Notes: generated by a model not told the origin, from the sequence alone. A stretch of 64,000 nucleotides of DNA from Macrostomum hystrix (GCA_950097015.1 CATNEN010000031.1:1054001-1118000); one strand, 5' to 3'. Shown: positions 12,986-24,344, counted from the first letter of the stretch. A program made the numbers and translations.

Positions 12986-15900
12986 TGCTGCTCACTGAGC
13001 AAGCGAGAATTTTTGATGAGCTGATGAAAATTCGAGGCTTTAATTTTGAATATTAGAAACTCATCCTGTAATCAGTTCCTGAACACGTCCCTTATAATTT
13101 TGTGTTTTTTCGACCTCGAAGACTGACCACACAACTGTTTGAATGCAGGATACATGTTGATTACTTACTTAGCTAATATTCTATTTGCTTGAACCACTTT
13201 AAATTTACTGCGTGTGCAGTTGTTAGGTTCCTGTTCCAACAATCGGAGATGTATTTATACGAGTATTCAGACTGTAACTTCGACTAGAGTGGTAAATTTC
13301 ACCGTTTAATTGGAATCGAAGGTGGAAATTTTCGAGTTCGAAGCCCGCAAATTAACTGATATTAATTTAATTGGGTTTAGTTGGTTCGCAGACATTCCAG
13401 GACTGCAAGTTATCTGAAAAACATTTTTGCTCATGGCGGCTGCGCAAACTCAATAATGGTTAATCTTGTTTGTTGCTGCTGTTTTAACTTTTTCATTTAA
13501 ACGTTAAATTAAACAAAAATGTTTACTGATTGTAAAAATAAAACTATAGTCATATTTCATCAAACAACTATTTGTAAAATATAATTAGTCAGTTTGTCGT
13601 TCTGTGTTCTTTAGTTGGCCTCGTACTAAACATTTTCAAATCGGCGGTTATAAAATATTATTTTATTCAAATTAAAATGGTTTCAATCGATCGAACGCGA
13701 CCCTGCTAGTAAATTTATCACCCTGAGCAGAAAACAGCAGATACTTTTCGACTATTGCCATCGAGCGCCTGTCCTCCGCGTAGATATTTACAATATTCCA
13801 AAGAAATTCTACAAAAAAAACTATCAGGACATTTTGATAATAATTAGAGCCTCAAGGTCCGCTGTAAACTGCCGATTAAAACAACACGCAATAAAAGCTA
13901 ATAATATTAGCACTGCTTTCCTTGAGTGCACGTAAGAAACTTTTAAAAGTACCAAAAATTGTTTATTAACTATTTTTATCTGTCTAAGAAAAAAATTAAT
14001 TCAAACTTACGTCTTTTGTTAATTTTGTCAATTGATGTTGTTGATGCTTGCTGCTTATTATCGTCCATCTCATACAGCATGTAATCGTAGAAAGATTTCT
14101 AAAGGCTTGAATTCTAGTTCTATGTACAATAATTACTATCTTATCATTTATCTATATCTAGCCTATTTAGTATACACAATGATGGATGTTAAAATAGTAC
14201 AGTAAAACAACACACGTAATGTATTATCGATGATCGAATGATTTAGCAGTGTTATACCTATTTTTGTAGGCTACAATTTAAACTGTGTATAGTTCTTGTC
14301 TAACCGACTCAAACCAAGGCCATAAATTACTAGCGCTAAACATTTCCTCACGCCGTGCCGTGACTATTATAGGGAAGTGGATTAGCATTGATGTACCTTA
14401 CTTATGTCACCACTTCAAGGTGACTAAATTGAGGACTGTATAGTTCATTAGCGATAGGCCCTAGTGTAAATTAAACCAATTTCTCATCATCAATATTCGT
14501 GTCATCAGATTAGGCTGATCCCAACTTTCTGCTGTCACAAACTATGAACATTATGTATTTTTTAGCTCATAGGCCTATTTACAGTAGAATGTTGTTCTAC
14601 TGTTCTAGTTGTTCTAAAGTTTCATATTTGACTCCAACCTTTTTTGGACTGATTGGTGGTATTGACCAGACAGGATGTGAGAGTAATATACAAGCAGTTA
14701 ATATACAAACAGCAATTTGAATTATTAAGATATCTAAAGGGTTAGGGCCTAGGCCCTACCTAATTTTCTATTTGCACATCATAAGGCAAGGTCTGACCAC
14801 TGTACTCATAATATAGTAATACTACATAATACATATTGTAGCATTACCACATTAATGCTTGAAATACATGTCGCATTTTAGTACAAAATGTAAAGCTAAA
14901 AACTAGTACTAAAAGTTTGATTAGTACCCAATTGTCCTTAAGCTATTAAAATATGTTACCTATTTATTAGTTTTTATGCTAGTTTTGAGTTTTAATAAAA
15001 CTATTTCATGTAGCCTTTTTACAAATTATAAGAAAGAAATTTATGTAGTGTATATATTTATTGTAAAATTAATTAATTATTTTTCTTTATATTTCTCTGT
15101 CCTCATTCCATTCTACATATCATTGATTCGCAAAAAGTTAAATGAAAGAAAAAATGATTACAATTTCTTATGTTTTTTTTCAAAAATTTCAGCTTTGGGT
15201 AATATTATCAGCTTTGTCATAATTTGGGTTAACTTATATAGCTAAATCTAATGAACCAAAGCTATATTTACACACAGATGTCAGTGAATTTAAATTAGGC
15301 CACTCAGCCCCTTTGGAACTTGCAAAAAACTATGAGCTGATGGTAGCCTAGGCTATCATTGCCAAAATTCACCCATTAAGAACAGTTTTTTAAGTCAAAA
15401 TATCATGTTGTAGGCTTTCTTTAGGAGGTTCATGGCTGAAAAACAGGGAGGTCTTGATGCATTGACTTTAATTGCAGCTAGCCACCTCTGCATTGTTCTC
15501 TATGAGATAGAATTTATGTGAGGTCATTAAAGATGTTAAAAGAAGAATTTTAATGTATAGTTATTGAAGTCATGAAGTTAAGTTATTATTTGCATTTGCA
15601 TAAAATATTGCAAAAATTGTATCTTTTAGTTGAATATGTAGTAATAGTTGTTTATGAATTCTTGGCTTTATAAAAAGTTGAGATTTTTCTGAAAAAATGA
15701 TAATATGAGATTTTGATTGCAGAAACTTCAAATTCCAGAGTTAAGGCTATTAAAATGATGAGATGCTTAATGCTAGCTAGGCATGTTGCTTACCTTTAGG
15801 CTCACCAACTAGCTGTACAATGTTTGAGACAAACATATTCTTGTATCTTGGTTTTGGCTTTTCCAAAGACATTTAGAGCAGAATATTTGGAAACAAAAAG

Positions 15901-16106
15901 TATTTAAAGTTTAACAGCAGTGTAACAATTGGGTGTGCTCACAGATACTATAATAACTATTATAGTATTATAGTAGTTATAATAGTATAGTTATTATAGT
16001 ATCTTTGGGTGTGCTGAACTTTTTCTAGTACAATGACACTCCTTAATCATTAATTAGTATTTGGCATAAAAATAACTTCATTTGTCAATGTTTTTTTTGC
16101 AGCAGC
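12986..16106. other. AT-rich non-coding region upstream of SMARCE1
   Basis: About 3.1 kb with no supported exon. It ends in a polypyrimidine tract and TTTTTTTTGCAG just before the SMARCE1 start, so part of it is probably a 5' intron or the promoter-proximal region of that gene. An 89-codon AT-rich frame (14976-15245) looks like chance. Confidence 0.45.
15929..16015. repeat. Fold-back inverted repeat flanked by an 11-bp direct repeat
   Basis: A perfect 17-bp inverted repeat pairs GATACTATAATAACTAT (15944-15960) with its complement at 15987-16003. The sequence between them is also built of ATAGTTATAATA-type pieces, so it can form a long AT-rich hairpin. The hairpin is bracketed by TTGGGTGTGCT at 15929-15939 and again at 16005-16015. 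This looks like a small fold-back insertion with a target duplication, or a palindromic duplication event. Confidence 0.7.
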
Positions 16107-18086
16107 ATGAGTCAAAAGCAGCCGCAGCTGCAGCAGGCTTTAACACCTAGTCGGCCATTCCTAGTTAGTGGCGGTGGCAATGCATCGCCGGCTCCTCCTC
16201 CATCGCCCGCATCTGGCGTGGCAACTCCGCTGGGCAAGTCAAGCGGAGCCGGGGGCGGCAAGTCCGAAGTAAAAGTGCCGAAGCCGCCGAAGGCGCCTGA
16301 AAAGCCCTTAGTGCCCTACATGCGCTACAGTAGACGCGTTTGGGAGCGCGTTAAGATTGACAATCCCAATCTTAAGCTGTGGGAAGTGGGCAAAATTATT
16401 GGCCAAATGTGGCGCGAGCTTGGCGACGATGAGAAGCAAGAATTCGTCGAGGAATACGAAGCCGACAAGGCCCAGTACAGCGAGGTCCTGCGCCAGTATC
16501 ACAACTCGCCGCAGTACCTGGCCTGGCTGGCTGCCAAAGAGCGAGCCGAGCGCCTCGCCGAAGAGGACGCAGCCAACGCCGCCTCGGCATCGGCCACTGC
16601 GGCTGCTGCTATTGCCGCCAAACGCGAAGGTCGCGGACATCATCATCACCATCATCATGCAATGGACTCGCTTGGCGATCCCGACGCTGATGGAGCCGGC
16701 GCAGACTCATGGGCTCTGGGCGTCAACGGCGTCCTCTGGGACGACGAGCTGGACGAGGCCTGGTCGATTCGGCACGCGGCCACGCTTCGCTACCGCCGCA
16801 ATCATCGCCTGCTGATTGAGGTGCTGTCCGAGGCTCGGGTGCCAGACAGTCGGCAGTTGGTGCCGCCGGCTCGAGTACACAGCCTCAGGCGGCAGTGCGA
16901 GTCTCTGGAGGCGCACAACTCCCGCCTGGCCACTGAGCTGACGGCTTTGGAGACGCAGCACGAGGAGCGCCGGGCGCAGATGCAGCGCTGGACGGATCGA
17001 TTTCGTCAGGCCGTGCAAGACTCACTGGAGGCCAAGCCCAAACCAGACTTTATCGAGCTGTTTGCCAAGGCTCGAGACGACGCTGCGACTGGTCGCCTAG
17101 GCAACGAAGACGCAACCAGGCTAGCGCCGCTGCAGCCGATAGCCACCACGAGTAACTCGCCTCCTCCGCCGGCGCCACCGCCTCAGCTTCCGCTGCCGCC
17201 TCAGCTTCCGCCGCCTCAGCTCCCACATCCTCAGTCTACGGTTCCGGAGCCGCGTCAACAGCCAAGCCAGATGCCAGTTCCGTCTCATCCTCTGCCGCAT
17301 CAGCAGCATCACCATCTTCAGCAACAGCAGCTTTTGCCGCCGCCGCCTCCGCCGCTGCCGGCGTCACCTTCGTCCTCTGCGCCAGATTCTTCTAAACCGC
17401 CAGCTAAAAAGCGGAAGAAGAAGAAGAAGAAGGAGCCGGCTCCGCCCACGCAGCAAACTCCGCCGCCGCCTCCGCAGCAGCAGCAGCAGCAGAATTCTTC
17501 GGTGGGACCTCCGCCACAATCGGCTAAGTCGCATCACGGAAGCACGAAGCAGCAGCAACAGCAACAGCAGCAGCCGATGCAAATGCACCAGCATCAGCAG
17601 CATCTTCACCAGATGGAGCAATCCTTGCCGGAGTCCGGGTCGGCTCTTCCGCCACCCGCCGGTTATCCTCACCAGCCGCCTCATCATACCATGACTTCGC
17701 AACCTGGCCATTTCGGGCCGCCTCAGCCGCACCCGCCGCCGCAGCACTTTGGTCAGCCGTCGCCTGGCCCGCCTCGCTACGTCGGCGGAGGCTTCGCCGG
17801 GGCCCCGCCTGGTCCGCCCTACATGGGCCCTCCGCCTGGCGGCCCCTACTATCACCATCAGCCTCAGCAGCCGCTGCCGCCCTACGGCTACGATCCGTCA
17901 GCCGGTTATCCGTCTATGCCTCCGCCGCCTCCTCCTGGCGCTTATCAGCAGCATCATCATCAGCAGATGCAGCAGCAGCAGCAGCCTCTGCCTCCGCAGC
18001 CACCAGGCGGTGGGCCACCATACTCCGGCGTCCCGCCACCGGGTATGATGCAACATCATCACATACCGTTTCCTCATAACTGCTGA
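16107..18086 (+). CDS. SMARCE1: SMARCE1/BAF57-like HMG-box subunit of SWI/SNF (BAF) chromatin remodeller
   Basis: Single uninterrupted frame of 659 codons. The HMG box (about residues 64-134) contains PLVPYMRYSRRVWERVK, LWEVGKIIGQMWREL and YHNSPQYLAWLAAKERAE, close to the human SMARCE1 box and its YHNSPAYL extension. A second conserved block (about 230-320) with RRNHRLLIEVLSEARVPDSR leads into a coiled coil, as in BAF57. The family binds DNA and tethers BAF complexes in the nucleus. The C-terminal half (about 350-659) is a Pro/Gln/His-rich low-complexity tail with a KKRKKKKKK basic cluster; an HHHHHHH run lies near 178. Human SMARCE1 is about 411 residues, so the tail is an expansion. The ATG lies four bases after TTTTTTTTGCAG, an acceptor for a 5' UTR intron or for trans-splicing. 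Intronless coding of this gene is unusual. Confidence 0.93.
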   Translation: MSQKQPQLQQALTPSRPFLVSGGGNASPAPPPSPASGVATPLGKSSGAGGGKSEVKVPKPPKAPEKPLVPYMRYSRRVWERVKIDNPNLKLWEVGKIIGQMWRELGDDEKQEFVEEYEADKAQYSEVLRQYHNSPQYLAWLAAKERAERLAEEDAANAASASATAAAAIAAKREGRGHHHHHHHAMDSLGDPDADGAGADSWALGVNGVLWDDELDEAWSIRHAATLRYRRNHRLLIEVLSEARVPDSRQLVPPARVHSLRRQCESLEAHNSRLATELTALETQHEERRAQMQRWTDRFRQAVQDSLEAKPKPDFIELFAKARDDAATGRLGNEDATRLAPLQPIATTSNSPPPPAPPPQLPLPPQLPPPQLPHPQSTVPEPRQQPSQMPVPSHPLPHQQHHHLQQQQLLPPPPPPLPASPSSSAPDSSKPPAKKRKKKKKKEPAPPTQQTPPPPPQQQQQQNSSVGPPPQSAKSHHGSTKQQQQQQQQPMQMHQHQQHLHQMEQSLPESGSALPPPAGYPHQPPHHTMTSQPGHFGPPQPHPPPQHFGQPSPGPPRYVGGGFAGAPPGPPYMGPPPGGPYYHHQPQQPLPPYGYDPSAGYPSMPPPPPPGAYQQHHHQQMQQQQQPLPPQPPGGGPPYSGVPPPGMMQHHHIPFPHNC

Positions 18087-18650
18087 TGTACAAATTGATG
18101 CCCTTTACTGTGTACCATACTTACACTTTTATAGCTTAACCTTTTTCTGTTTTTTATTTATTGGAATCTTCCGAATTATGCTTTTACAATTTAGCCTATT
18201 GATAATTCGGTGTTGATACCCCAACATTATATGCACGTGTATTTGTTTACATACTTAAAGCTATGTTTATCTATCGCGCATGGCTATCTAGCATAGTCGC
18301 GCATCAGCTCAAAAATCTCACAGCTGCTTAGCGTTTGCTCCAGTTTTATTATTTATATATATAATTTAGTTTTGTTTTGTTGCATTCTTGCGAATCTTGA
18401 ACTTGTTGTCTATATGTCTATGGTATAAAGCTGATTTACTTTAATGTTCGTTTATTATGAACAAACTCTGACTATACTCATGCACGTGTTTTATGCCGTT
18501 TGAGATCATAATTTTTCAATTAGGACATGTTGTTTATTTATTTTCGGATTTCTCTTAACTTCTCTTACTCACAGTTTGCAACCTGGTGAATTCGTTTGCT
18601 TTCTTTTTATATTTAAGGACAAACTGCCCTCTATCTTTTGATTTAGCCTT

Positions 18651-18656
18651 AATAAA
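18651..18656 (+). terminator. Candidate poly(A) signal of SMARCE1
   Basis: AATAAA about 565 bases after the SMARCE1 stop, in AT-rich 3' sequence and just before the 18.77-kb minisatellite begins. It is a candidate only; no transcript end is visible. Confidence 0.4.
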
Positions 18657-18764
18657 CTTTCTGCTATTGTTGCATGCTTACTAACTAAGCCTAACTAATT
18701 GTGTGCCTACTTTTTGGCATACCACAGTTAGGATCTAATATAAAATTTCTTGCTGTTTTAAGAG

Positions 18765-19092
18765 CTAGCTGCAAAATAGCTGCAGTTCCAAAGAAATAGC
18801 TGCAGATTCTAAGAAATAGCTGCAGTTCTTAAAAAATAGCTGCAGTTCCTAAGAACTAGCTGCAGATTCTAAGAAATATTTGTGGATTCAAAAATAGCTG
18901 CAGTTCCTAAGAAATAGCTGCAGTTCCTAAGAACTAGCTGCAGATTCTAAGAAATATTTGCAGATTCAAAAATAGCTGCAGTTCCTAAGAAATTGCTGCA
19001 GATTTTAAGATGTGGTTGCAGTTCCAAAGAACTAGCTGCAGATTCTAAGAAATAGCTGCAGTTTTTAAGACCTAGCTGCAAGTTCAAGGAAC
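18765..19092. repeat. Degenerate ~20-bp minisatellite with PstI-type core
   Basis: About 16 imperfect copies of AAGAAATAGCTGCAGTTCCT, alternating AATAGCTGCAG and ACTAGCTGCAG, with some copies mutated to ATATTTGCAG or ATATTTGTGG. The core AGCTGCAG is nearly palindromic. It lies downstream of SMARCE1. Confidence 0.9.
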
Positions 19093-19837
19093 CAACAAGA
19101 CGGGACCTGTGACCGAAGTTAGATAAATCCGGTATCACTCTGTTAAGCCTTCCATTAGTTTTCTTTTCAACCTAAAATTGCCTTTATCTTTGTCTGGAAA
19201 TTTTAAGCACGTATTGCCTACTAATAGTAATAATTCTTTTATGAATCACTAACAAGGCTCCAGTAGTTTTTTATTGCATGGCAGAGTTTTCAAGTCTTCG
19301 TTAATTTTTTTGTTTATCCCGCACATTTTGAGTTGCTATTTTTCTTAAACCAAGAATCAGCATGCGAACCATGTTTTCTTGATAAATAGTCTAAGCTTAA
19401 TTATGTTTCTTAAATTATCAACACTTAGTCGGCCAGATATTTACACTTGTCAGTTTTATATTTGTAAAGGACCACAATTTTTTTGCGCGTTTCCAGCTTT
19501 TTTCTCACCTGTCTGTATTTATTGTTTTATTAATCTGTGCTAGAATGCCAGTACATCTGCTCTCTTTCTCTCTGCACATACAAATATATATTTTTACTTT
19601 TGTGCTATTTGAAAGTGCACGAGCTGGCTACTTATAGTAGCTAGCTGTCCCTGCTTTGAATGTAAATTTTCAGTTTTTGATCATCTGGCTTTATTTGTGA
19701 CAGTTTAACGGACTTTTTAATATACCATTTTCTCATGCGGACACTGATAACACGGTAGCTGATCATAGAATTTCTAATATTGTCTCCTTGTACTTTTTTC
19801 ATTTTGTAATGATGAAAACTGCCACACACTTCTGTGG
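19093..19837. other. Non-coding spacer
   Basis: AT-rich, no supported feature. A 62-codon minus frame (19641-19829) has no recognisable domain. Confidence 0.4.
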
Positions 19838-20990
19838 TCCGTCTAATAGTTATGGAATCTGTCTAACAGGTCTAGGGTTTGCCTAACAGTTCTAGGGTCT
19901 GTTTAAAAGTTCTAGGGTCTGTTTAACAGTTCTTTAGTCTGTTAAACAGCTCTTTAGCGTACGTTTAAGAGTTCTAGAGTTTGTCTCACAGTTCTAGGGT
20001 CTGTCTCACAGTTCTAGGGTCTGTCTCGCAGTTCTAGAGTCTGTCTCACAGTTCTAGGGTTTTTCTAACAGTTCTAGGGTCTGTCTCACAGTTCTAGGGT
20101 CTGTCTCACAGTTCTAGAGTCTGTCTCACAGTTCTAGGGTCTGTCTCACAGTTCTAGAGTCTGTCTCACAGTTCTAGGGTCTGTCTCACAGTTCTAGAGT
20201 CTGTCTCACAGTTCTAGGGTCTGTCTCACAGTTCTAGGGTCTGTCTCACAGTTCTAGGGTCTGTCTCACAGTTCTAGGGTCTGTCTCACAGTTCTAGGGT
20301 CTGTCTCACAGTTCTAGGGTCTGTCTCACAGTTCTAGGGTCTGTCTCACAGTTCTAGGGTCTGTCTCACAGTTCTAGGGTCTGTCTCACAGTTCTAGAGT
20401 CTGTCTCACAGTTCTAGAGTCTGTCTCACAGTTCTAGGGTCTGTCTCACAGTTCTAGGGTCTGTCTCACAGTTCTAGAGTCTGTCTCACAGTTCTAGAGT
20501 CTGTCTCACAGTTCTAGGGTCTGTCTCACAGTTCTAGAGTCTGTCTCACAGTTCTAGGGTCTGTCTCACAGTTCTAGGGTCTGTCTCACAGTTCTAGGGT
20601 CTGTCTCACAGTTCTAGGGTCTGCCTAACAGCTGTATGGTATGTCTAACAGTTCTAGGGATTTTTCTAACAGTTCGAGAGTCTGTCTAACAGTTCTAGGG
20701 CTGTTTAACAGTTCTAGGGATTTGTCTAACAGCTCTGAGGCCTGTCTAACAGTTATGGAGTCTGACTAACAGTTCTAGGTCTATCTAACAGTTCTAGGTC
20801 TGTCTACCAGTTTTAGGGTCTGTCTAACAGCTTTAGGGTATGTCTAACAGTTCTAGGGATTTTTCTAACAGTTCGAGAGTCTGTCTAACAGTTCTAGGGT
20901 CTGTCTAACAACTGTAGGGTCTAAAAGTTCTGGAGTCTATCTAACAGTTCTGGGGATTTGTCTAACAGTCTGGAGGGTTTAGCTAACGGT
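19838..20990. repeat. 20-bp minisatellite, about 55 copies
   Basis: The central unit CTGTCTCACAGTTCTAGGGT repeats with period 20, nearly homogeneous from 19985 to 20620, with a GGGT/GAGT variant. Both edges decay into CTGTCTAACAGTTCTAGGG-type units, as expected if homogenisation is strongest in the middle. Confidence 0.95.
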
Positions 20991-21401
20991 TTAAAAATGT
21001 TGTTTCAAAGTTTTAAACATAGATGCTAAAAGTCTAGATATATTTAACAACAGGTAAAACATGTCGCGTGAAGTTAAAAATTAGTAAACTTTGGTAATCA
21101 AACATGTCAGTCTTGTTTTCAATAAGGTTTTGATTATTAGTTGCGATCACGCAGGCTTCGAAATGGCTTAAGAAAAGCAGCTTTTAAGTCTCTACAAAAA
21201 GCGATTAGCGAAATTTACAAATCTGAAGCGATTAGTCATTGATTACGCAATACACTACCGGTACGCAATAAATTTTGCACTAAAAACAAGCGCCAAGACC
21301 TACATGCTAGATGCCTAGACTGCGAGCTTAACAATTAGCTGTAGTCCTAAAAGTGAACCATGTTTTGCTTGTGCACTATTGAGGACTCGATTGGAGGCAA
21401 C
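20991..21401. other. Spacer, 3' flank of the MFS transporter
   Basis: About 400 AT-rich bases between the 20-bp minisatellite and the transporter stop codon. It probably includes the transporter 3' UTR (minus strand); no clear AATAAA was found on that strand. Confidence 0.4.
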
Positions 21402-23462
21402 TCAAACCGTGGCCTCCAATAGGCCTCCACCGGTTGGTAGAGAATTCTCGCCTTCCTCCTGCAACTGCGGTTGCGCCTCCGTCGCCGCCGAAGCTTGCTC
21501 GCCGGCGATGAGGCCCAGGTTGACGGTGTTGCTGGTCACCAGCTGGGTGCCCTCAACCAGCAGGAAGCTGGCGTGCAGGTTCTGCGCGCTGCGCATCATC
21601 TCCTGCAGTTCAGTCTCGTTGGCCTCCTGGCGCCTGCTGAAGTACGGCAGGAACAGCGCGCTGAATATGGCGGAGCTCAGGGCGAAGAGACCGCCGCCAA
21701 CGGCGAACGGCAGCAAGTACCTGGTGCTGGGGCTGTACAGGGAGGCTGCGAGCGGCGAGCCGGCGCAGGTGCTGATCCCCCTGGCCAGTGTGATGAGGCC
21801 GAAGGCGCTGGTCAGGTTGTCCAAGCCCACCAGGCGGCACAGAATCTCCGAGGTGAGGGTGATGAAGGGAGCCAGGGTGACGCCCAGAGCGGTGTAGGTG
21901 GCGGTCAGCACCGGGAAGCTGGTCGAGTAGTTGAGCAGCAGGACCAGGATGGCGCTGAGTAGCAGCGAGACATTGTTGACGAGGAGGGGCGACACTTTCG
22001 GATTCCCCGCCGCCCAGCCCACCAGGATGCGGCTGAGCGTGTTGGCGCTGCCGAACGCCGTGTTCAGGTACTTGGACTCGCCGTCGGACACTCCTGCCTC
22101 TCGGGCGAAGTCGCTGACGAAGAACAGAGGAATGTAGAAGGCCATCATTGTGGCCAGATTGCCCAGCCAGAAAATCAAGTAGCTGGAGTCTTTCATCAGC
22201 GAAACGTCAGTCATCATGAGAAACGCGTCGCGTATTGGTTTCGGCAAGCAGCGCGAGCTTGCCTCCTCAGGCTCAGTTTCCTTTGCGCCTTTATTCGGCT
22301 GGGCGGTGTCCTTCATCGTGCTTGGTGACGTGGCCTCACCAGGTATTCGAGTCATGGACAGAAATAGTTGACTTGGCGTCAGCACGGACTTGCTTCTGAC
22401 CTTCGTGCTGGCCAGGCTGGCAACTGAGCCAGCGTAGAAGATGTCCTTGCGGTACAGAGGTCTCTTTAAGTCCTCTACAGCGGCGGTTGCTATGGGGTCG
22501 TCGCGCACCGCCCGAACGTCGAATTGGCGAGCCCGTGCAGCCTTCGCCACCCGACAGCGGTTGCTCGCGGAGCCCGCTGAGGATTTCACCCTGTGGTCCA
22601 CCAGAGAAGGAAGCGAGTGCAGCGCCTTTCCCATGCTCTCGGCTGAGCCCAGGTTGATGGCGCTTACAGTCGAGGCGAACAGTTCCCGACAAGCGGCGGC
22701 CTCGTCCGTGTCTTCGGGCCTGCGGCTTCTGTCGACTCGAGAGGCACAGCGCCGCCGCTGCTGCACCGGCTCCGGCTTCGGGTCGTTCGGTTTCATGAGG
22801 GCGCCGAACACGGCTGAGTTGAGCACTATCCCGGCCAGGATGAGCAGGCAGTTCCTCCAGCCCAGAGTCTCAGCGAGGGCTCGGGTCAGCGGTCCCATCA
22901 CCATGGTGCCGATTCCCGTGCCACAGACAGCGAGGCCCATGGCCAGGGCGCGGTACTTCTCGAAGTAGAAGTTCACACACACCATGGAAGGCAGGTAGAT
23001 CAAGCCGAAGCCGATGCCTCCGAGGACGCCGTAGCAGATGGTGAGGGCGAACAGGCTGGGCGCGAAGCTGCTGAGCACGAACGCCACTGTTGCAACCAAC
23101 GCGCCAGCGATGCAGACGGGCCGACAGCCGAACTTGTTCACCAGAGCGCCAGCAAGCGGTCCTGTCAGCAGGTAGACTCCGCACAGTAGCGATCCGATCA
23201 GCGTTACAGAGGCCTTGTCTGCGTTGAAGTACTCGCAGAAGTCTCCCAGCAAGTAGCCGAAGGAATTAGCGATGCCATCTACGATGAAGCTGTTCATCAT
23301 GCAGGCTACAGTCACCACCCAGGCGTAGCCTCGGTCTAGCGGCAGCGGCAGTACCTCCTCGCCCTTCACCGGCACCACCTCCAGGGCTCGGTTGTCGTCC
23401 GGCCCGTCCGTCACCATCAGACTCCGCGCTTCGTCAGCCGCCGTTGCTTCGGCAGAATTCAT
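21402..23462 (-). CDS. Monocarboxylate transporter-like MFS protein (SLC16 family)
   Basis: Single-exon frame of 686 codons. The first membrane segment carries DRGYAWVVTVACMMNSF, matching the SLC16 signature [DE]G[GS][WF][GA]W in slightly altered form. NFYFEKYRALAMGLAVCGTG matches the conserved YFxKRRxLAxGLAxAGSxxG of helix 5. The family has 12 helices with a long cytosolic loop between helices 6 and 7; here the loop spans about residues 215-420, is basic and Ser-rich, and is followed by a second hydrophobic half (about 425-635). The family moves lactate, pyruvate or other monocarboxylates with protons across the plasma membrane, but many members have other substrates, so substrate is not assigned. 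The ATG at 23460-23462 is the first in frame, about 95 bases downstream of a TATA box. The gene has no introns, unlike most neighbours. Confidence 0.9.
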   Translation of the reverse strand: MNSAEATAADEARSLMVTDGPDDNRALEVVPVKGEEVLPLPLDRGYAWVVTVACMMNSFIVDGIANSFGYLLGDFCEYFNADKASVTLIGSLLCGVYLLTGPLAGALVNKFGCRPVCIAGALVATVAFVLSSFAPSLFALTICYGVLGGIGFGLIYLPSMVCVNFYFEKYRALAMGLAVCGTGIGTMVMGPLTRALAETLGWRNCLLILAGIVLNSAVFGALMKPNDPKPEPVQQRRRCASRVDRSRRPEDTDEAAACRELFASTVSAINLGSAESMGKALHSLPSLVDHRVKSSAGSASNRCRVAKAARARQFDVRAVRDDPIATAAVEDLKRPLYRKDIFYAGSVASLASTKVRSKSVLTPSQLFLSMTRIPGEATSPSTMKDTAQPNKGAKETEPEEASSRCLPKPIRDAFLMMTDVSLMKDSSYLIFWLGNLATMMAFYIPLFFVSDFAREAGVSDGESKYLNTAFGSANTLSRILVGWAAGNPKVSPLLVNNVSLLLSAILVLLLNYSTSFPVLTATYTALGVTLAPFITLTSEILCRLVGLDNLTSAFGLITLARGISTCAGSPLAASLYSPSTRYLLPFAVGGGLFALSSAIFSALFLPYFSRRQEANETELQEMMRSAQNLHASFLLVEGTQLVTSNTVNLGLIAGEQASAATEAQPQLQEEGENSLPTGGGLLEATV

Positions 23463-23555
23463 TGCTCAAACTTTAGACCAAATAGCCTTTATCGTTGCTA
23501 AGTACACCGCCTCCGTCTTGCCTGAATCCTGCTGCTCGGTGCACCAAGACTCTTG

Positions 23556-23566
23556 CTATTTATAAG
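23556..23566 (-). promoter_or_regulatory. TATA box of the MFS transporter gene
   Basis: On the minus strand the sequence reads CTTATAAATAG, a strong TATA match in an otherwise GC-rich segment (GCCGGCCTTATAAATAG). It lies about 95 bases before the ATG, giving an expected start near 23525-23535 and a 5' UTR of about 65-75 bases without an intron. Confidence 0.7.
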
Positions 23567-24344
23567 GCCGGCCCGGTCAGGTTGGAGTGGCAGCGCCGCT
23601 GAGCCAGATAACGTAGGACACACCTACCCGCCCGGCTCCGCTTCACTTTACTTCTCTGTTTCCAAGCGGATTTTTGAGAAATTGCAACACTCGTCAACTT
23701 ATAGCCCCATTTTTATAGCCAGTTCTGTGTAGTCGTGGCTTATACATAAACGGGTTGTGTAAAAACATTTTACATCTTGCGCCTTAAGCATGTTGTATTG
23801 CAATGCACATTTGGTCAGAGTTGATCAGCTATCAGGTCCATCCAAGTTTCAACTTAAAATGCTTTTCGATTGTAATGAAGCACAATTGTAGTGCAAATTT
23901 GACTTGTGTAAGCTCAACGACAGAAACTCAATTGTGTCCTCCCACAAGTGTCCCGAGGCAGTTAGGAATCAAAACAAACTATTTATTGCTGCGCTTTCGC
24001 GCGACTCAGCCCAAGGTTAGAGAATGCTGTTACGCATTGAAAATCGACTCGCTGACTAAAACAGATAGCGGGGCCGAACCCACCAATGGAGGACAATTGT
24101 CAGATAAAAATAAAACCGAAGCCTGTAAACCGGTTGTGTGACAAGCTCGTTTATTAGTTTAAGTTAGTGACGAGTTTCTCTTAACCGTTGGAAATAAAAA
24201 CTGTGCAATTGTTTCAGAGATTTTTAATTGGCATTTCGGAACCTGTTTAAACTGGTTCCAGCGAAATGACAGAACAGAGTTAGCTGCCTAAAATAATTTC
24301 GAAATTTATAAATTTTATACTCTCGAGCATCCACTAGATAATGC
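23567..24344. other. Non-coding spacer upstream of the MFS transporter
   Basis: No supported gene. A 112-codon plus frame (23803-24141) shows no domain. The segment 23567-23650 is the GC-rich proximal promoter of the minus-strand transporter. Confidence 0.4.

Noticed and set aside
16308-17858. Antisense and alternate-frame open frames over SMARCE1
   Set aside because: Shadows of a GC-rich, low-complexity coding exon; the sense frame has the conserved HMG box.
21379-23184. Alternate-frame and antisense open frames over the SLC16-like gene
   Set aside because: GC-rich shadows; only the 21402-23462 minus frame has membrane helices and family motifs.
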